From assembly GCA_907163375.1 (NCBI GenBank), contig CAJQUW010005372.1, positions 5,001-69,000 on the forward strand: a stretch of DNA of 64,000 nucleotides. The letters are read 5' to 3'. Positions 1 to 12,975 of the stretch are shown one piece after another (the first letter of the stretch is position 1; every line of letters starts with the position of its first letter). The notes below the pieces were generated by a model. That model saw only the letters and a program-made list of their open reading frames with translations. It made no database searches and was not told where the DNA came from. The position numbers and the translations under genes are program-made. Source of the stretch: Prostheceraeus crozeri (Eukaryota; Platyhelminthes; Polycladida; Euryleptidae).

Positions 1-331
1 TTTGCGATTGGTGCTTGCCTTTTTGCTCTTTGTTACTCGTTTACATGTAGATTGAAACTGGAAATAGACCACTAGTAAAAATTATAACTAAATTGATTTT
101 CATGTTCATGTACATGCTAAATATGAACTTTATCAATGAGAAATGTCCACATCCAAAGCGTTGTCAGAACTGCATTGAAAGTGGCGACATTTCTTATTGG
201 AAATACTGTAAGTGGAATACTGTATAGCTAAATGAAATTCATTTGCATCATACAAGTACTGATATGCTACTTTAGTACTTACCATTCTCTCTTTTGTGAG
301 GTTTTCGAGTTCACTGCTCCTGGTACCTTCT

Positions 332-643
332 TCAGTTTTGGATGTCTTTGCCTAAAATATCCAAAGCGATCCGATCGTTTTCGCTCAGTCGTTGATAGGG
401 ACCACCTCCAGTTTTTGACGAATTGTCTATCTTCTCCTTCACTCTATCCTGGATGTTTGCCCATTTCTTCTTCAATTGTTCGATTGTCGCCTGGTATGCA
501 CATTTTGTTATCATGTGGGTCAGGATGTCCTCCCAGGCCGACTTCTTCTTCTCTTTGCTCTGATCATCTCTTTGTTTAGATAAAATAGCGGTAGAATGTT
601 TGCTAATTGCTTCAAGAAGATGATGTTCTTCTGTACTATCCAT
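332..643 (-). CDS. Myb/SANT-like (MADF-type) DNA-binding protein of the Harbinger element
   Basis: This 103-residue ORF looks like the second protein of Harbinger transposons, a trihelix Myb/SANT-like DNA-binding protein that in known systems binds the subterminal DNA and helps recruit the transposase. It starts MDSTEEHHLLEAI. The pattern SAWEDI (Trp37) followed by QLKKKWANIQDRVKEK (Trp61) has the spaced tryptophans and basic third helix of this fold. A GGGPYQR linker and a short LSENDRIALDILG segment follow. It is divergently arranged with the transposase that starts at 826. The ORF is intact over the domain but shorter than many relatives, so it may be truncated at the C terminus or continue in another exon. 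It could also be a domesticated host factor, but the neighbouring transposase makes that less likely. Confidence 0.65.
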   Translation of the reverse strand: MDSTEEHHLLEAISKHSTAILSKQRDDQSKEKKKSAWEDILTHMITKCAYQATIEQLKKKWANIQDRVKEKIDNSSKTGGGPYQRLSENDRIALDILGKDIQN

Positions 644-825
644 GACTGTGACAAATGCAATACAATCTTAACCTTTCAAACAGTTCAAGCGAGCGAAGCG
701 AGCGAGTTCAGTTGAGCGATAATCTAATTATCTTTTAACCTGAACAATGCTACCAGTAATGTGTACATGCACATGTTATTCAATAGAGTATTGTCTGCAG
801 ATCAGAAAGTCAACATACGTACAAT

Positions 826-2510
826 ATGGATTTTATGTTCAGAGATCTTGCCTTGAGAGATGCCGCCAGATCGAGTCTTGCTCGAGAACGGCGTTTAAGA
901 GACCACGTCAATCCCCTTGACATATATGAAGAGGAAGAATTCAGGAGCATATTTCGGTTTTCAAAAGAAGGAGTGATGGACTTAGCTACTCATCTGAGCC
1001 CTTATCTCAAACGGAACAGTAGGAGTGATGTTCTAAATCCTATTCAAATGCTATTCAATTAAATCCTATGAAAATGTATTGGATGACGGTTTTATGCTAC
1101 TGGTGCCATGCAGCTAAGTTTGGCTATGTGGATGCAGGTTGACCAGAGCACCGTTTCAAGAGTGTCATGGGAAGTTACATGCGCCATATTAAACTCATTG
1201 AGATCCAGAGTTCAGTGGCCATCACGAAATCAAATTAATATGACAAAAGATAGATTTTTTGATCAATATAATTTCCCGATGACTGTAGGTTGCATCGACT
1301 GTACCCATGTACGTATCGAAGCACCAAACGCTCGTTATTTCCCGGATGAATATATCAACCGCAAGGGATTTCATTCAATGAATGTTCAAGCCATTTGTGA
1401 TGATGAATATCGATTCATAGACATCTCAGCCGAATGGCCTGGTAAGTTGATTAGTTTTAAATGTTGATATGTTTAATGTTTACAAGTACATAATACAGAT
1501 TTATTCAGTTAAAGTAATTCTGTATAGGCCTAATATTTACAGTAAACATTATTAATAAGCTTATCAAAGTTACTTTGCTCTAGACCTACTCATAGATAAA
1601 TAATAAATGACATCACGTATGAAACTATTGTTTGGGTAATACATGTAATACAAAGGTAATACTTCTACTGGAAATTTATTCAAAATATCTAAGCTTATGA
1701 TTAGGCGAATTGGATGAGAACGATGTGATTCGTGGCCAAATAGGGGCGGCTGTGTTTCAATTCATTGTAAATCCGAATTCAGTTTTCTCTACGCCTTTTA
1801 TATGAATGAACCAATAACAAAAGTGAAATATTAATAAAGCAAGGTACAAATGTTTCGTGCGACACAACTCAATCCCTAAGAAAGAGTGGCATTCGAATCG
1901 TCAGATAATTATTACTGTGTAACCTGATTTAATACTTTGTATTCACTATAGACATACATGTATACTGTATATTCATATAAATGTATGTAGGCCTATCAAT
2001 AACGCATGTGTATTTATATTTCAGGTAGTGTTCATGATAGCCGAATTTTTAAAAATTCTCCTATCTACAAGACGCTTTCAGAAAGTACCGATGTAATCAT
2101 CTTGGGCGACAGTGGATACGGCGTAACCCCATTCCTCATGAATCCATACCCTATTCCCGAATCCGAGAAAGAGCGGCACTACAACAAGCTTCATAAGAGG
2201 GCGAGATGCTGTGTAGAGCGTATTTTGGTATAGTGAAACGCCAATTCCCCGTGCATCAAATACAGTCTTCGCATAGATCTCGAGCGTGTTTTGCCCAACC
2301 ATAATGGCTGTGTGTACTCTGCACAACATGCTGATAGAAAGTGGTGAACAAAACTTGGATTTTGATGAGATTTAAGCTGTGGAATCGGGGGATGATGAAA
2401 GTGAGGAGGAGGAAGAAGAAGAAACTGTGCGAAGTCGGGTCTCTGCGCGAAAGGGGAAAGGTTGCCAGAAGAAGAAATTGCTGACATTTTATGGTCTCAA
2501 CGTTGCCTGT
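826..2510 (+). pseudogene. Harbinger-type DDE transposase (HARBI1-like), decayed, one intron
   Basis: Pieces of a HARBI1-like transposase lie in order. 826-1062 starts MDFMFRDLALRDAARSS and encodes the N-terminal region including LSPYLKRNSRSDVLNPIQML. 1108-1441 contains the helix-turn-helix-like DQSTVSRV and the first catalytic Asp in VGCIDCTHVRI. After a GT-AG intron (1442-2024, donor gtaagt, acceptor tttcag), 2025-2233 carries SVHDSRIF, the catalytic Asp of ILGDSGYG and the Glu of CCVERI. A further piece, TIMAVCTLHNML, with an acidic tail follows to about 2510. The splice joins SAEWPG to SVHDSR in frame. The frame is lost between 1062 and 1108 and again near 2230, and an in-frame stop follows near 2372, so this copy is inactive. 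Confidence 0.8.
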
Positions 2511-2733
2511 ACTTTGATTCGTATATAATACATAATTTTTTTCGGATACATTTACTGTTCTTGATTTAGATCTTCGCTTGGATATGAATTTTTTATAGAT
2601 AAGAATATTAAAAACCTTTGATAATTACCTAGGCTACTCCTATATGTGTTAAGTGGTGTTAATCTACAAGTTTTAAATTAAAAAATAGAATATTCAAGTA
2701 CGTATTTTAATATATATTCATTAATTTTATCAA

Positions 2734-2991
2734 TGCCTAGCAAGCTTGACCTGCAACTAGGCAAAATCAGGGAATTCCACCTAGTTGTAACTACCCTGTG
2801 CATGGTAATCCTAGTAACAACTAAATATCGATTTATCGGCGCTCTATCTACTGCATATCCAATTGTCCAGAAATCAGAGCAAGTTACAACTAGCTCGCTG
2901 CTAGTTATAACTAGGATGTGCATACTAAATTTCTAAAAATAAAACTCATCTAGTTATAACTAGGGTAGTTTCTAGGCTGTGCATACGGCCC
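2734..2991. repeat. Harbinger subterminal palindrome array and right terminus
   Basis: A perfect 14-bp palindrome, CTAGTTATAACTAG, occurs at 2901-2914 and 2950-2963, with the variant CTAGTTGTAACTAC at 2781-2794. Each is followed by a TGTGCAT word (2798, 2917, 2978). The last of these, CTGTGCATACGGCC, seems to form the terminus. A further inverted pair built on GCCTAG and CTAGGC lies at 2734-2762. Such iterated subterminal sites are where Harbinger Myb-like proteins are expected to bind; that role here is inferred. Confidence 0.6.
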
Positions 2992-4700
2992 ATAATCAGA
3001 TCACGTGATTGCTGACTCTTGGTGCAGCGCTTATGTACTCGCGTGGAAGCATAAGCTGCCCTTAACCACGGCTATTTGGGATGCTCCGTAGTTACGCGTG
3101 GCAATGTCACCTAGTGTCAATTTTTTATGACATGTCATATTTTGTCTACATTTTTGTCACATTTTTTGGTAGGGTGATATTATTATTTTTTCTGTGTCTG
3201 ATCATATTTTGTCATATTTTGGTCATTTTGCTGTAGTTTTAGACTGTTAGAGTTACTGGGAAGTAGATATAGAAGATGACCGATGCTTACAGAATGACGC
3301 AATATTGGTCTTCTCAGCAGCGAGTTGCAGTCTAAGGACAGCTACAATGCGTGCATTGCCTATAGATATGAATAGATATGGCCGTCACCGACGGCGCCAG
3401 GATTGGCTCGTCTGTCATATGCCTTCCCTTGCCAGTTAACCGCTGCTTCGGTAGAACGTTCTTCTCCATGTTGAAGAAGATGCTATGCAAAGGCAGACTT
3501 TTCTAACATCAAATGAAGTAAGTTACATACCTGTTTTGTACAACAAGCTGTAAATGGGCATACTGTGGTAAAAGTTTTAGATAAATCGTTTTATTTGTCG
3601 TAAATTGAACTTGACACTTGAAAACTTATGATTTCACGAAATCACTATCTTTTGGTGCAGATATCGAACCTTGAAAGTATCATTGGAAGTCGGCAGGAAG
3701 GACATTCGGAAGAAAGATCACAACGCTTCAGATAAACGTCGGATTATATTCAGCACCATCGAAGCTCTCAGTATCGGGAGCACTGTTCCCGGAGAAGTGA
3801 CGTTCAACACCGTACGTCATAAAGACTTTTAAAGCTCAGTTGGCTAGAACAACGGACAGCGGTGATCAAGAGTGAATTGCATTTGTTGAAAGCGAGGCAA
3901 CAGTATCGTATTGGTTAATTTCTAGCGGAATTGAATTATTGTCAGCTTGCAATGATGATGGCGAGATGAGAGCTTAGATCTTTCATATTGACCGCCGGTC
4001 TGAGTGGTCTGGAAGTGTAGGTAATCAACATCGATAATTCTGCTTGACATAATTGAGATAACATTGTAAACATTATCAATGTATGCTGCACATAACAAGC
4101 ATGCTTTTCAATTGAAACGAGTAGTTGATTATTGTTATAATCAATAAGTAAATGTATGCTACTCATTACTTTTGCAAGTAGTCCATCATGAATTCAAAAT
4201 TCATCATTTGGAATCAAAAGTGTCTTGTTGACATGAAACTGCGGATTTTTCATGCAAGAAAAGGTATTTTCAGGTTTGGACCAATTTTCAGGACCTTTTT
4301 ATATAGATAAATCTGAGCTGCTCAACCAACTTCGGATAAAATCTGGGTTGCATGATCCCAAAGAAAGTTTTCTGCATGCATGAAGAACGAGCAGAATTCA
4401 AGTCGGAAAACGATCATGTTTTTTTCATAAATTTTCAACATAATTCAAATTAAATTAAAATTTCCATGAACCTGTAGAAAATTTCCATTCACGATAATTA
4501 AAACCACAATTCCTCTGACAGAACACTGAACACTGACTCAGTCAAAAAACTAATATCCGATTCGTGGTGAGACTTGAGTGAGCGAGTTTTAAAGCTGAAT
4601 AAATTTTGCTGAAATTAGTCAAATAGGGTAAGTCAAAATTAGGCTGGCCAAAAGCAAGTGACTATTTCGCATTAACCGTCATTTAGAAGCACTTTTAGAG
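2992..4700. other. Intergenic, no gene recognised
   Basis: No coding region is supported. The only structure seen is a T-rich stretch at about 3120-3240 with iterated TTTTGTCA/TCATATTTT words. Confidence 0.5.
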
Positions 4701-5169
4701 ATAGTAGATTTATTCAATATAGGCCCTCGCTGCTCACTACCCCACTCTTCGTCCTCAAGGCGGATATGGGAATTCCTCTTCGGGGGACTGTGTCGAATAA
4801 TACGGAATAGGACATCACGAAGAAAGGGAAATATCCGAGGATAAACCCGGGTAGGCCGAACTCGCAGCCTTGGATGGCAATTGACATAGGAGAAGGAAAG
4901 CTCCGATTTAAAACTGCATGGAGGGAGGGTAATTCCTGCTGAATAACGGCTTCATCACGGAGGTGCCAGAAGTTTACGTAAGGAAGGGCATCTTGTCGCA
5001 ATTTCATCGTTTCACTTGCTTTCATGATGGTTGGAACCATTAATAGGCAGCGCACTGCCTCAAGTGTCCGGTGGGGAGCCCCACCTGCCTATGTCAGGGA
5101 GAAACGTACAGGAAGAGACTAAGACGTATCAGTGCATGAAGGTCGTTGACCAGATGCTGTAAGAGGAGG

Positions 5170-6330
5170 TCTGAAGGCAAAATTTGAGAAAGTGAGAATG
5201 TCATATTGGGATGTTGGATCTAAGTCGCGCAGACGAAGCATCGATTTCTGCTGTGTACAGGAGTCCATATGGAAAGGAACTGGTACGCGAATGTTGGATG
5301 AACTCGAGAAATGCTCCAAGTAAGGTTGTGGTAATGGAGCAGGAGATCGCAGACCGATGGATAGAATACGTGGGGAAAGTCACAAGAGTCAATGAGCGAC
5401 TGGCATTTATCAAAGTTTTTGTCGGCAAACCTTTGGTGAGCACCGTATCGGCTTACGCTCCTCAAATCGGCAGGAGTGCAAAAGAAAATGATGATTTCTA
5501 GTATATGGTGTTATGTGAAGTCATGGAGATCCCTACTAATGACGAGGCTATTTTCCCACGTGGTGATCTCAACGGAAATGTAGGAAAGTCAACTGATGGC
5601 TACGAAGATGCTCATGGTGGTTTCAGTTTTGGTAAGAGGAATGCCGAAGGTGAACGAATCCTGTGATCCACTCAGTCTGGTAGTGTAACACAATATGCGA
5701 GCACGTCATCAATAAGTTGATCACTTACAGCTCTGGTAGTTGCAAATCTGTGATCCACTACTTCCTCGCAAGAAATATAGACAAGAGTTCGGTGAGAAAA
5801 CAAGAAGGCACTGCCAAGTGGGAATGTGTGTCTCAACATTGACTTGAGCTGTGAATGCAAAGTAAACATAAAAAAGAAAAATCAATGAGTATTTGTGCCA
5901 AAAATAAAGCTGGGTGTCTTCGAAGCGCTGGAGTCTTGGAGTGGCTAGTTACGGCCTTGATGTCACTTTACAAACACGATCGCACATTTGTTAGGACACG
6001 AGTTGGCAACAGTGAAAGCTTCCTCGTAGACATGCAGACATGTTGCAGACATGGGGTGGGCGCGAATTCCTTCAAGTACGGTGTGTGCGACTACTGGATC
6101 AACAAACGGTATGGTCACATTCTGAGAAGATCTCTCCGGTTGGAGGTCGAAGGGCAGAAGGCTGAGAGGAAGACCGAGGAAAACATGCTCGCAAGCCGTC
6201 TCCGAGGATCTTCACTCTCTGGACCTAAATCTAGCAATGGTCTACGATCAACAGGAGTGGAGGCGCGCCAGCAGAAAGCAACAACCGTCTGACCCCGTTC
6301 AATGTGGACATGGACAAAAAACGGGAAAGT
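5170..6330 (+). mobile_element. RTE-clade LINE, internally deleted
   Basis: Plus-strand frames match the endonuclease found in RTE/BovB-type LINEs. The segment AYAPQIGRSAKENDDF (around 5450-5500) is followed by GDLNGNVGKSTDGYEDAHGG (about 5560-5620), holding the Asp/Asn of the AP-endonuclease active site. Then come LITYSSGSCKSVIHY (about 5715) and a short RT piece, GVLEWLVTALMSLYKHDRTF (about 5930-5990). After that the sequence jumps to the C-terminal YGHILRRSLRLEVEGQ motif (about 6110-6165) and DQQEWRRA near the 3' end (about 6245). Most of the reverse transcriptase is missing, and stops and frameshifts interrupt the rest, so the copy is dead. The 5' limit is uncertain. Confidence 0.8.
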
Positions 6331-6470
6331 CTGTGCTACTCAGTGCGCCTACTATAGGAGGAACGTGTGCATGTAACTTCATGCGCTGCAATACTGATAA
6401 TGAGGAAGCTGTGAGAGCATCTACAATCATCCCATTAACTCCCAATGTGCCCTCTCTGTTGGCAGTCGTA

Positions 6471-7035
6471 GTCCGGCAGCCAGAACGAGTTTCTGCAGGG
6501 AACGAGGCTGAAAGTGAGACTTTCACAGAATGATGTGCACCCGATGCCTACTGCGAATCGACACGTCTGCAGAGTTCTAGTGAGTTCCTCTTCTTGTCAG
6601 ACAGGATCAAAGAAAAACAAACACATGTAAATCCAATGAGACGCAGATTGAAGATTTTGGCTAAAATGAAATTTTCTATGTTTTCTCTGATTAAAGGAAA
6701 AGTACTTAGCCCAGAGTCATAATTTTTGGCGTGGAATGTCTTTAGGTCAGTTCCTATGATGTGCATGTGCTTTTTTCATGCTTCTGATCGGCAATGTATG
6801 TGAGAATGTGGTTGAATGTGGATAAAGTTGCACAAAATGTTTGTGTTTGCCGACATTAAGAGGCTCGGCAAATCTAAATGTGCTTAGCTTTATAGACAGG
6901 GGTGCATGAACATGAAAGGAAATGACCTGAAGACATTCCATGCCAAACATTATGACTCTGGACTTAGTACTTTTCGTTTAATCAGAGAAAACATAGAAAA
7001 TTTCATTTTAGCCAAAAACTTCAATCTGCGTCCCA
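6471..7035. repeat. Large fold-back (palindromic) MITE, copy A, one end missing
   Basis: The sequence starts GTCCGGCAGCCAGAACGAG and runs into an almost self-complementary structure. A segment reading GATTTTGGCTAAAATGAAAT near 6650 reappears inverted near 7005-7020, with a centre around 6830-6850. It is the same family as 41391-42113 but stops before the second GTCCGGCAG-type terminus, so one arm is truncated. It lies just after the 3' end of the RTE fragment. Confidence 0.75.
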
Positions 7036-8950
7036 GTAAATCTATTATCAGGTCGATAATTAGCCTTGTCTTTATCTTGTAATATTATATTTACAAGTAG
7101 CTGTGACCACTAAATGCAATGCATTTTGACGAATGCGGTTTTAATTAATCCCTCGTACTATCATGGACAAGTGCGACTACTCACATATTGCAACATTCAT
7201 TTTTATAGTAGAAACATAAAGTAATCTCAATCTGCTGATGGCACAGAATTATATATTTTGTTTATCTGTTTCGGTTTGCTAGAAGTGTGATTAATACGAA
7301 ATTGACGGTACATCGAGGAACCTATTAAGGGGGCAAAAAGGAATTCCTAATACCCTAGAGAGATAGGAAAAAAGTCGTGCGTCGCTTGCGGATTAATATG
7401 AGTTCCAGCAAAGTGCTTCGATTGCCAAAAATTCCTTCATATTCGAAGAATTCAGATCATTGAGCACAAGTTTTCTCCATAATGTTGGCCCTTCCCATCA
7501 TTATCAAAGAAAGTAGCAGGCGCAAGTTGTCTAAATCTGTGATGTGCCATTTCGATATTTTGGTTAAATGCAATTCTTCCTTTCTAGGAAGCCGAAGCGC
7601 GCGCAGATGAATCTAATTCTGTAGCTGATGGCTTGTTTTTCATCGTCTCTCTTATGTTGCTTTGTAATTTATTTGCAATGACATTTCTTATCAAGTGCTA
7701 TTAACATGATAGCGATTTTTACATCGATATTACGAAAGATCGAATTGTCTATTAAGATGCCCATTGGATGATCATGATAACGCAAGATCCATTAAAAAAT
7801 CAATTTTCATGTGATTAAGAATTGGCATATTTAATAGAGTTCCTTATTTATTACAAAAATTCATTATTCATTACCCGCATGCCAACAGCCCGGGCCCGTA
7901 TCAACTAAAAACTATTAGGCCCGTCCCGGATGAATTTTGTATCTGGGCCCAGGTGAGAAAGGTGAGACATTTCATCGTTTTGCTCACTTTACCATCTCTA
8001 ATGAAAACATCAATTACGTCAGCCGAGTGCAGTCGCCTTATCCTTTGCACAACGGAAACAGCTTTCACTCATTAACTACGGGGGTGCTTTCCGCCACATT
8101 TTGTCACAATTATCCCATTTAAAACCAAACAACCCTTCGCAATGATACAGAAAAAGTTCGCTTATCGACTTGTTCATAGCTAAATAGCTAAAAAAAGCGT
8201 TAGGACTTGTTCTATGCTAAATTTTCGCACCATGCTGCACCCAAGAAAATGAACTTGAGCAGGGCGTCCTGTAAATGATGTTCGCGCACAGCTGTGTTGT
8301 TTGACAACTCGAAAGCTGATTGATCCAACCTATGTAAGCGTATGTGTACTTGACATGGGACATCTCAAGTGAATGAACAATGTAGAGACACCGCAGGAAA
8401 AATGAAATTGACTCGTTGAAATGAAAGACGATATCTGTCTTCTGCGCCACTCCCAATACCCTCGTATTACGCAAGTCATCTAAATTTGGAATTCATGAAA
8501 TGTCAGAGCATAGATGAAGAACTAGAGACTTATGCAAGGATAAGAGAACATCATATCATTGACAACAACAAACAAAAATACAAATTACTCACTGCCTATG
8601 TAGCTTAAAGCGCTCGACGCCTCGCGTTTCGTGTTTCAAACAACACAGACAATTCACTCAATTATGGTGCACTGCAAACTACGCGGTAATAAACATTTCT
8701 GTGAGGCGACATGTTAAATTACAATCAAGTTTGAGTTGAAGTACGCTGTCTGATTTTACTAAGAGATCCTCGTGACCTCTGACCGGGTGTTGTTCCTCGC
8801 AAATAAACATACATTGGACTCACAACTGCCACTCGCACAAAGTGAAAGTCATTTTCTCGTCTGCTCTGTTGTCGCCTCCAGTGGACCAAATTTCACGGAA
8901 TAACTCCGCACCATCTCATCATTCGGTCACCTCAGCTCTTTTACATTCTC
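7036..8950. other. Intergenic, repeat copy but no gene recognised
   Basis: No exon or RNA gene is supported here. One copy of a three-member dispersed repeat sits at about 7328-7530 (listed separately). Confidence 0.5.
7328..7530 (-). repeat. Dispersed repeat family R1, inverted copy
   Basis: Read on the minus strand this matches 11150-11340 closely. The shared order is GCGCCT, TAATGAT, CAACATTAT, GAGAAAACTT, CTGAATTCTTCGAAT, then AATCCGCAAGCG and a TATTA...TTTTTGCCC segment. A shorter copy is at 28925-29130. No protein or terminal repeats were identified; it may be a non-autonomous element. Confidence 0.65.
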
Positions 8951-8954
8951 TTCA

Positions 8955-9175
8955 ATATTAGAGCAACAAAAAGCAAAAGGAAGATTCGGGAAATGCTTGG
9001 AATCAGAGGAATAGATAAATGAATGGAGTGCGAATGATTGAGATGGTATGGACATGTTAAAAGAAGACCGGAAAACAGCACCGTGAAAGCAGTGATGACA
9101 CTGAAGTTTAACGAGAAGCGGAGGAAAGGCATTCCATTCAGATCGTGTGAAGAGCGACCTGCGCAGAAGAAGTAT
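8955..9175 (+). mobile_element. RTE-type LINE 3' fragment
   Basis: A plus-strand frame reads LRWYGHVKRRPENSTVKAV followed by KFNEKRRKGIP, the conserved C-terminal segment of RTE-type LINE polyproteins (usually WYGHVxRRPEDxxVxRA...GKRxRGRP). A preceding piece resembles IREMLGIRGIDK. Nothing of the RT core is present. It is a short truncated insertion of the same broad family as 5170-6330. Confidence 0.7.
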
Positions 9176-11149
9176 CGCGGAGAAACCCTACAACCGGACG
9201 AGATGGAGACAACACCTTCATCGGGCTTGCTCTCGCACGCGGGATCAGCGGCCCTAAAACGGTAACAGCATTATTTCTTGTGTAAATCTAAGTCATAAGG
9301 TTGATAGCCGTCAACGTTCTCGTCACGATCTTCAAACGTTTGATGTAATAACGACGACTTTCCACAACTTATCAAAATAATGTTCTTCGCCTCATCCAGA
9401 ACCAAGTCATAATCTCGTGTCCTCTACAACTCATCTCGACACGGAAAACTTAGTTGAAGTTCTCATTAGGAATTGCAATCCCGGGATATTCTGGGATCCT
9501 GAGATCTTACAACAATAACATTTTGGAGTCTCTGAGCAAAAGAAATCTATGGTAGGTTCTGCAGTGATGAAGTTGGAAACATGGAACTGCACGGATGGTA
9601 ACGCAATTTCACTCCAGACTGGAATCGTTCTATCATTCGGCGCGCCCAGACTAAATCGTTCCATTTTAGCCCGGCCTTATCCCTATTCAATGATTTTTTC
9701 TGGATTTCACAAGACAGATTACAGCATGTCACAGAAAAATATACATGTGTATTTTTTTCAGGATATACATGTGTTTGCATCTAATTGTCATTGTGCATTG
9801 TTATACTTGTATACGAGTAAATAGAATAGGTGGATAACCGCTGTATAGATAGTTTTATCGCTTTATATGCTCTCCGTGAAATGCTATGTCTGAAGACTGA
9901 ACATAAATGATGCCTTCAGTAATTGCTACTATTATAATGCACCAACTGGGTAGTTAGTCTGAAATTTGCAATTCAAATTAAACATTTTAGCAAATATTTT
10001 ACATTATACAGCAATTGCACACGGTCATCATTATTGTGCCAAAAACAACATTATTAGAGTTACTTATTCGAAATTATTAGACATTGTCGTACGTGCTGTA
10101 CTTGATCGTTAGCGATTTAAGCTCTTATGATATTGCTTGGTAAGCCTATTTTCTCTCTCTCTCTCATTTATTTTTGATATGTAGTGCCAAAGCATAGAAG
10201 CTGCGATCATTCTACTGAAATCAGTAATAGAAGATATGCAGTCTTGATATTGTTGTTGGTAACAAAGAATTGAATATCATTTTCAAACAGCATCTGTCTT
10301 TGAAAACAATTCTAAAAAATAGCTCATATTGCTCAAATTGCAAAAGCAATGAGAAATAAATAGCCCACTGGAGATACAAAATTTGCTCATGTTCTAAAAT
10401 TGCAAAAGGCTCAGCTTATCACTAATGAGATTGGATAACAATTGTATTAATAGGTATTTTCTTAACAGAGTCAAACTCGTTATACTTTCTGGCACCACTC
10501 GACACCTCAAGTATGATAGGAACAAACCAGCAGCACTGAAGGCGCGTTCCGCTTTCACAGATAGGGCAAAACAAGTCTCCGGTCTCCCGGCTGCAGTCTG
10601 TAGGCAGTGTGATACGACGGGATTGCGGGATTGGAATCCCTTATCTTTATATTCTCGTTTTCAACTTCCTTTATGTAGTAACTGATCCAGGTCAATGGTG
10701 AACAGGATAAATACTATTTACAGGCACTACCAAAGTTTATGGGAAAGGAGTAGTCTGCTCAGAAATGACACTTCATGTTAGTGTCCCTGTTGTCACTGCC
10801 TTTTGATGCTTCTGTTCTGATAGATAATCTAATTATTCACTGTTTTTCTTTTAGTTCTTTCAGGGGCACTTTTGTAAACAGATATCTTGTTTGCAACTGA
10901 TATGGGTCAACCACAGAATTAGACAGGTCGTCCCCTCTTCTGTTTGACTAGAAAGGAAACATTGGAACATGCAACGTTAATGAAATGGCACAATCTGCTG
11001 ACATAATACCATAGCAATCGAACAACGAACAGCCAGTTCAACATTAAACACGCCAAATTGTGCGAAGCTTCAGTGACTGTTATCACCCGGACCACACAGC
11101 AAAGAGACACAGACGATGTCAAGTACTACGGAGAAGATTGTGAACGTTT

Positions 11150-11440
11150 TTTCGTGCGCCTCCTTACTTTTAATAATGATCGGAGGGCTCAACATTATCG
11201 AGAAAACTTTTGCGAAAAGATCTGAATTCTTCGAATCTGAAGGAATCGTGGCGATCGGAGCATTTTGAAGGAGTTTACAGCAATCCGCAAGCGGCGCACG
11301 ACTATTTTCCTATGTCTGCAAGATATTAAATTTCTTTTTGCCCACTTAGTAGGTTCCTGTATGTGCCACTGTTTTGAATCAGTTTGGCCTTCTAGCAAAG
11401 TGATACGATTAAACAATCTAATTCTGTGGGTCAACATTTT
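11150..11440 (+). repeat. Dispersed repeat family R1, plus copy
   Basis: Longest copy of the family also present at 7328-7530 (inverted) and 28925-29130 (direct). The shared block with the latter runs from TAATGATCGGA through CAATCCGCAAGCGGCGC to AAACAATCTAATTCTGT. Similarity by eye is moderate with small indels, which suggests old copies. Confidence 0.65.
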
Positions 11441-12879
11441 GATCTGGATGTGTCGAGCAGACGTCTGGACACCCTACATCATAGAAATTGAAGACAATGA
11501 AACCTCTAGAATGGAAGTAAAGCTTCATGCAACGCACAATATTGGCACAAAAATCGCACGCATTTTCACGTGGATAGACTTGTCAACGGCTGAATCATTG
11601 GGCTAGATTCAGTCACATTTCTAATTCTAAGCTTTTCATCGGTGGTTCATGCCCCAAGTTAGTTCCCCAGATGTGCTGCAACCTTAAGTCAATCTCCATT
11701 CTAGTCAACTTCAGATAAACAATCTATTTCTATGGCCTAGATATTGAAGCGTGAAACGATCTCGTTAGCGACAACAACAGTTTTTCAACAATCAACAGAA
11801 GCAAAATTATGCAATATAGGACATCGCAATCTACCTAAAAGTGCACCGATTTCGACGAATAACCCTCGCCCCACTGGGAAGGACGTTTTTCGCCCCTACT
11901 GGTGAATTTTAAACCAAGGCTTGGTTTTAAAGATGGTCACCAGATTTCTAATAGCTTACTTTCTGCGTATTGTGCAACTTTTGAATGAAGGAAAATAAAT
12001 TTGGCACTATACTTTTGGCGTGAGAGCTATTTTAAAATTTGAATTTATGGAATATTTAGAATGATTTCGGCATATATTCACTTCTGATGTATACACCTAT
12101 TTCGGCATTGATCCTTGATGAAATAAGCTGAGATTCCATAAAGGATTCTTCCTATGAATATCAAGATATTCACAAATGCAAAGTTTTTGAATTTGAAATT
12201 ATCTGGTTACTATGCATGCATGTTTGAAATTTAAATTTCGCATTTGATTTTAATTTTTTCTGGAATGGTGTTTTATTCGTCATGCAAAAGGGGGTTGAAG
12301 GGCAGGAGAATCGATTCAAGTTTGAAATAATTTGAAGTAGTAAGGTGGTGCGTTTTTCATCATTACCTCTGTAGTTTATAGAACTGTGAATAAATACAGT
12401 GGCATCCAAATGAAATATAATTCAGTCATTCTACCAATAAAAGCCAGCCATGAACAGTCTTCAATGCACTTCTGTACTATATATTGCTGGAGCAGACCTG
12501 GAAACAGGTCACTCTCATTGACCCGTGATCCGCCGACCCGGGTTGCCCCGTTTTCTAAAATGCACCGGAAGCACCAGTCTCTTACACCGCTATATTGCAA
12601 GCCTTCATGTAACGCATATTTTGACCTTTATATGTGCGATTAATGCCGATAGATAAGCTCCCAACGTTCCAAGTTGCAGCATGCCTATAATTCACTGAAA
12701 GTTGTACCCATAAGCGTTTTTGACTTGTGCTAAAGATGTTGGCATAATTGGCCTAGGAAGCGGAGTACAGCATGTCCGAATTGAATCGGAGAACGAGCTC
12801 ACTAAACGCGAACTTGACATGGATTTCAGTGCATAATCTGATTGATCCACTTATGATTTGATTTATATTCCTTAATTCA

Positions 12880-12975
12880 AAATGAATAAATTAAATAATT
12901 AATTAAATTAATAAATTACTAATTAGTGAATAATAATTAAATTAATAAATCGAATTAATAAAATAATTAAACAAA
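12880..12975. repeat. AT-only low-complexity tract
   Basis: Iterated AATTAAATTAATAAAT-like words with almost no G or C. Confidence 0.8.

Larger units (their letters stand above)
1..2991 (+). mobile_element. PIF/Harbinger DNA transposon, right part
   Basis: The segment carries the two proteins typical of animal PIF/Harbinger elements, in opposite orientations: a Myb/SANT-like ORF on the minus strand (332-643) and a DDE transposase on the plus strand (826 to about 2510). The right end is placed near 2991, where GGCTGTGCATACGGCC ends a block of palindromic subterminal repeats. Its reverse complement starts GGCCGTATGCACAG, which resembles known Harbinger termini. No matching left terminal repeat is visible, so the left end is probably outside the window. 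The transposase reading frame is broken, so this copy should not be autonomous. Family assignment is firm; the exact right boundary is approximate. Confidence 0.8.

Noticed and set aside
11265-11606. 113-codon plus-strand frame
   Set aside because: Its first half lies in dispersed repeat R1 and the rest shows no motif.
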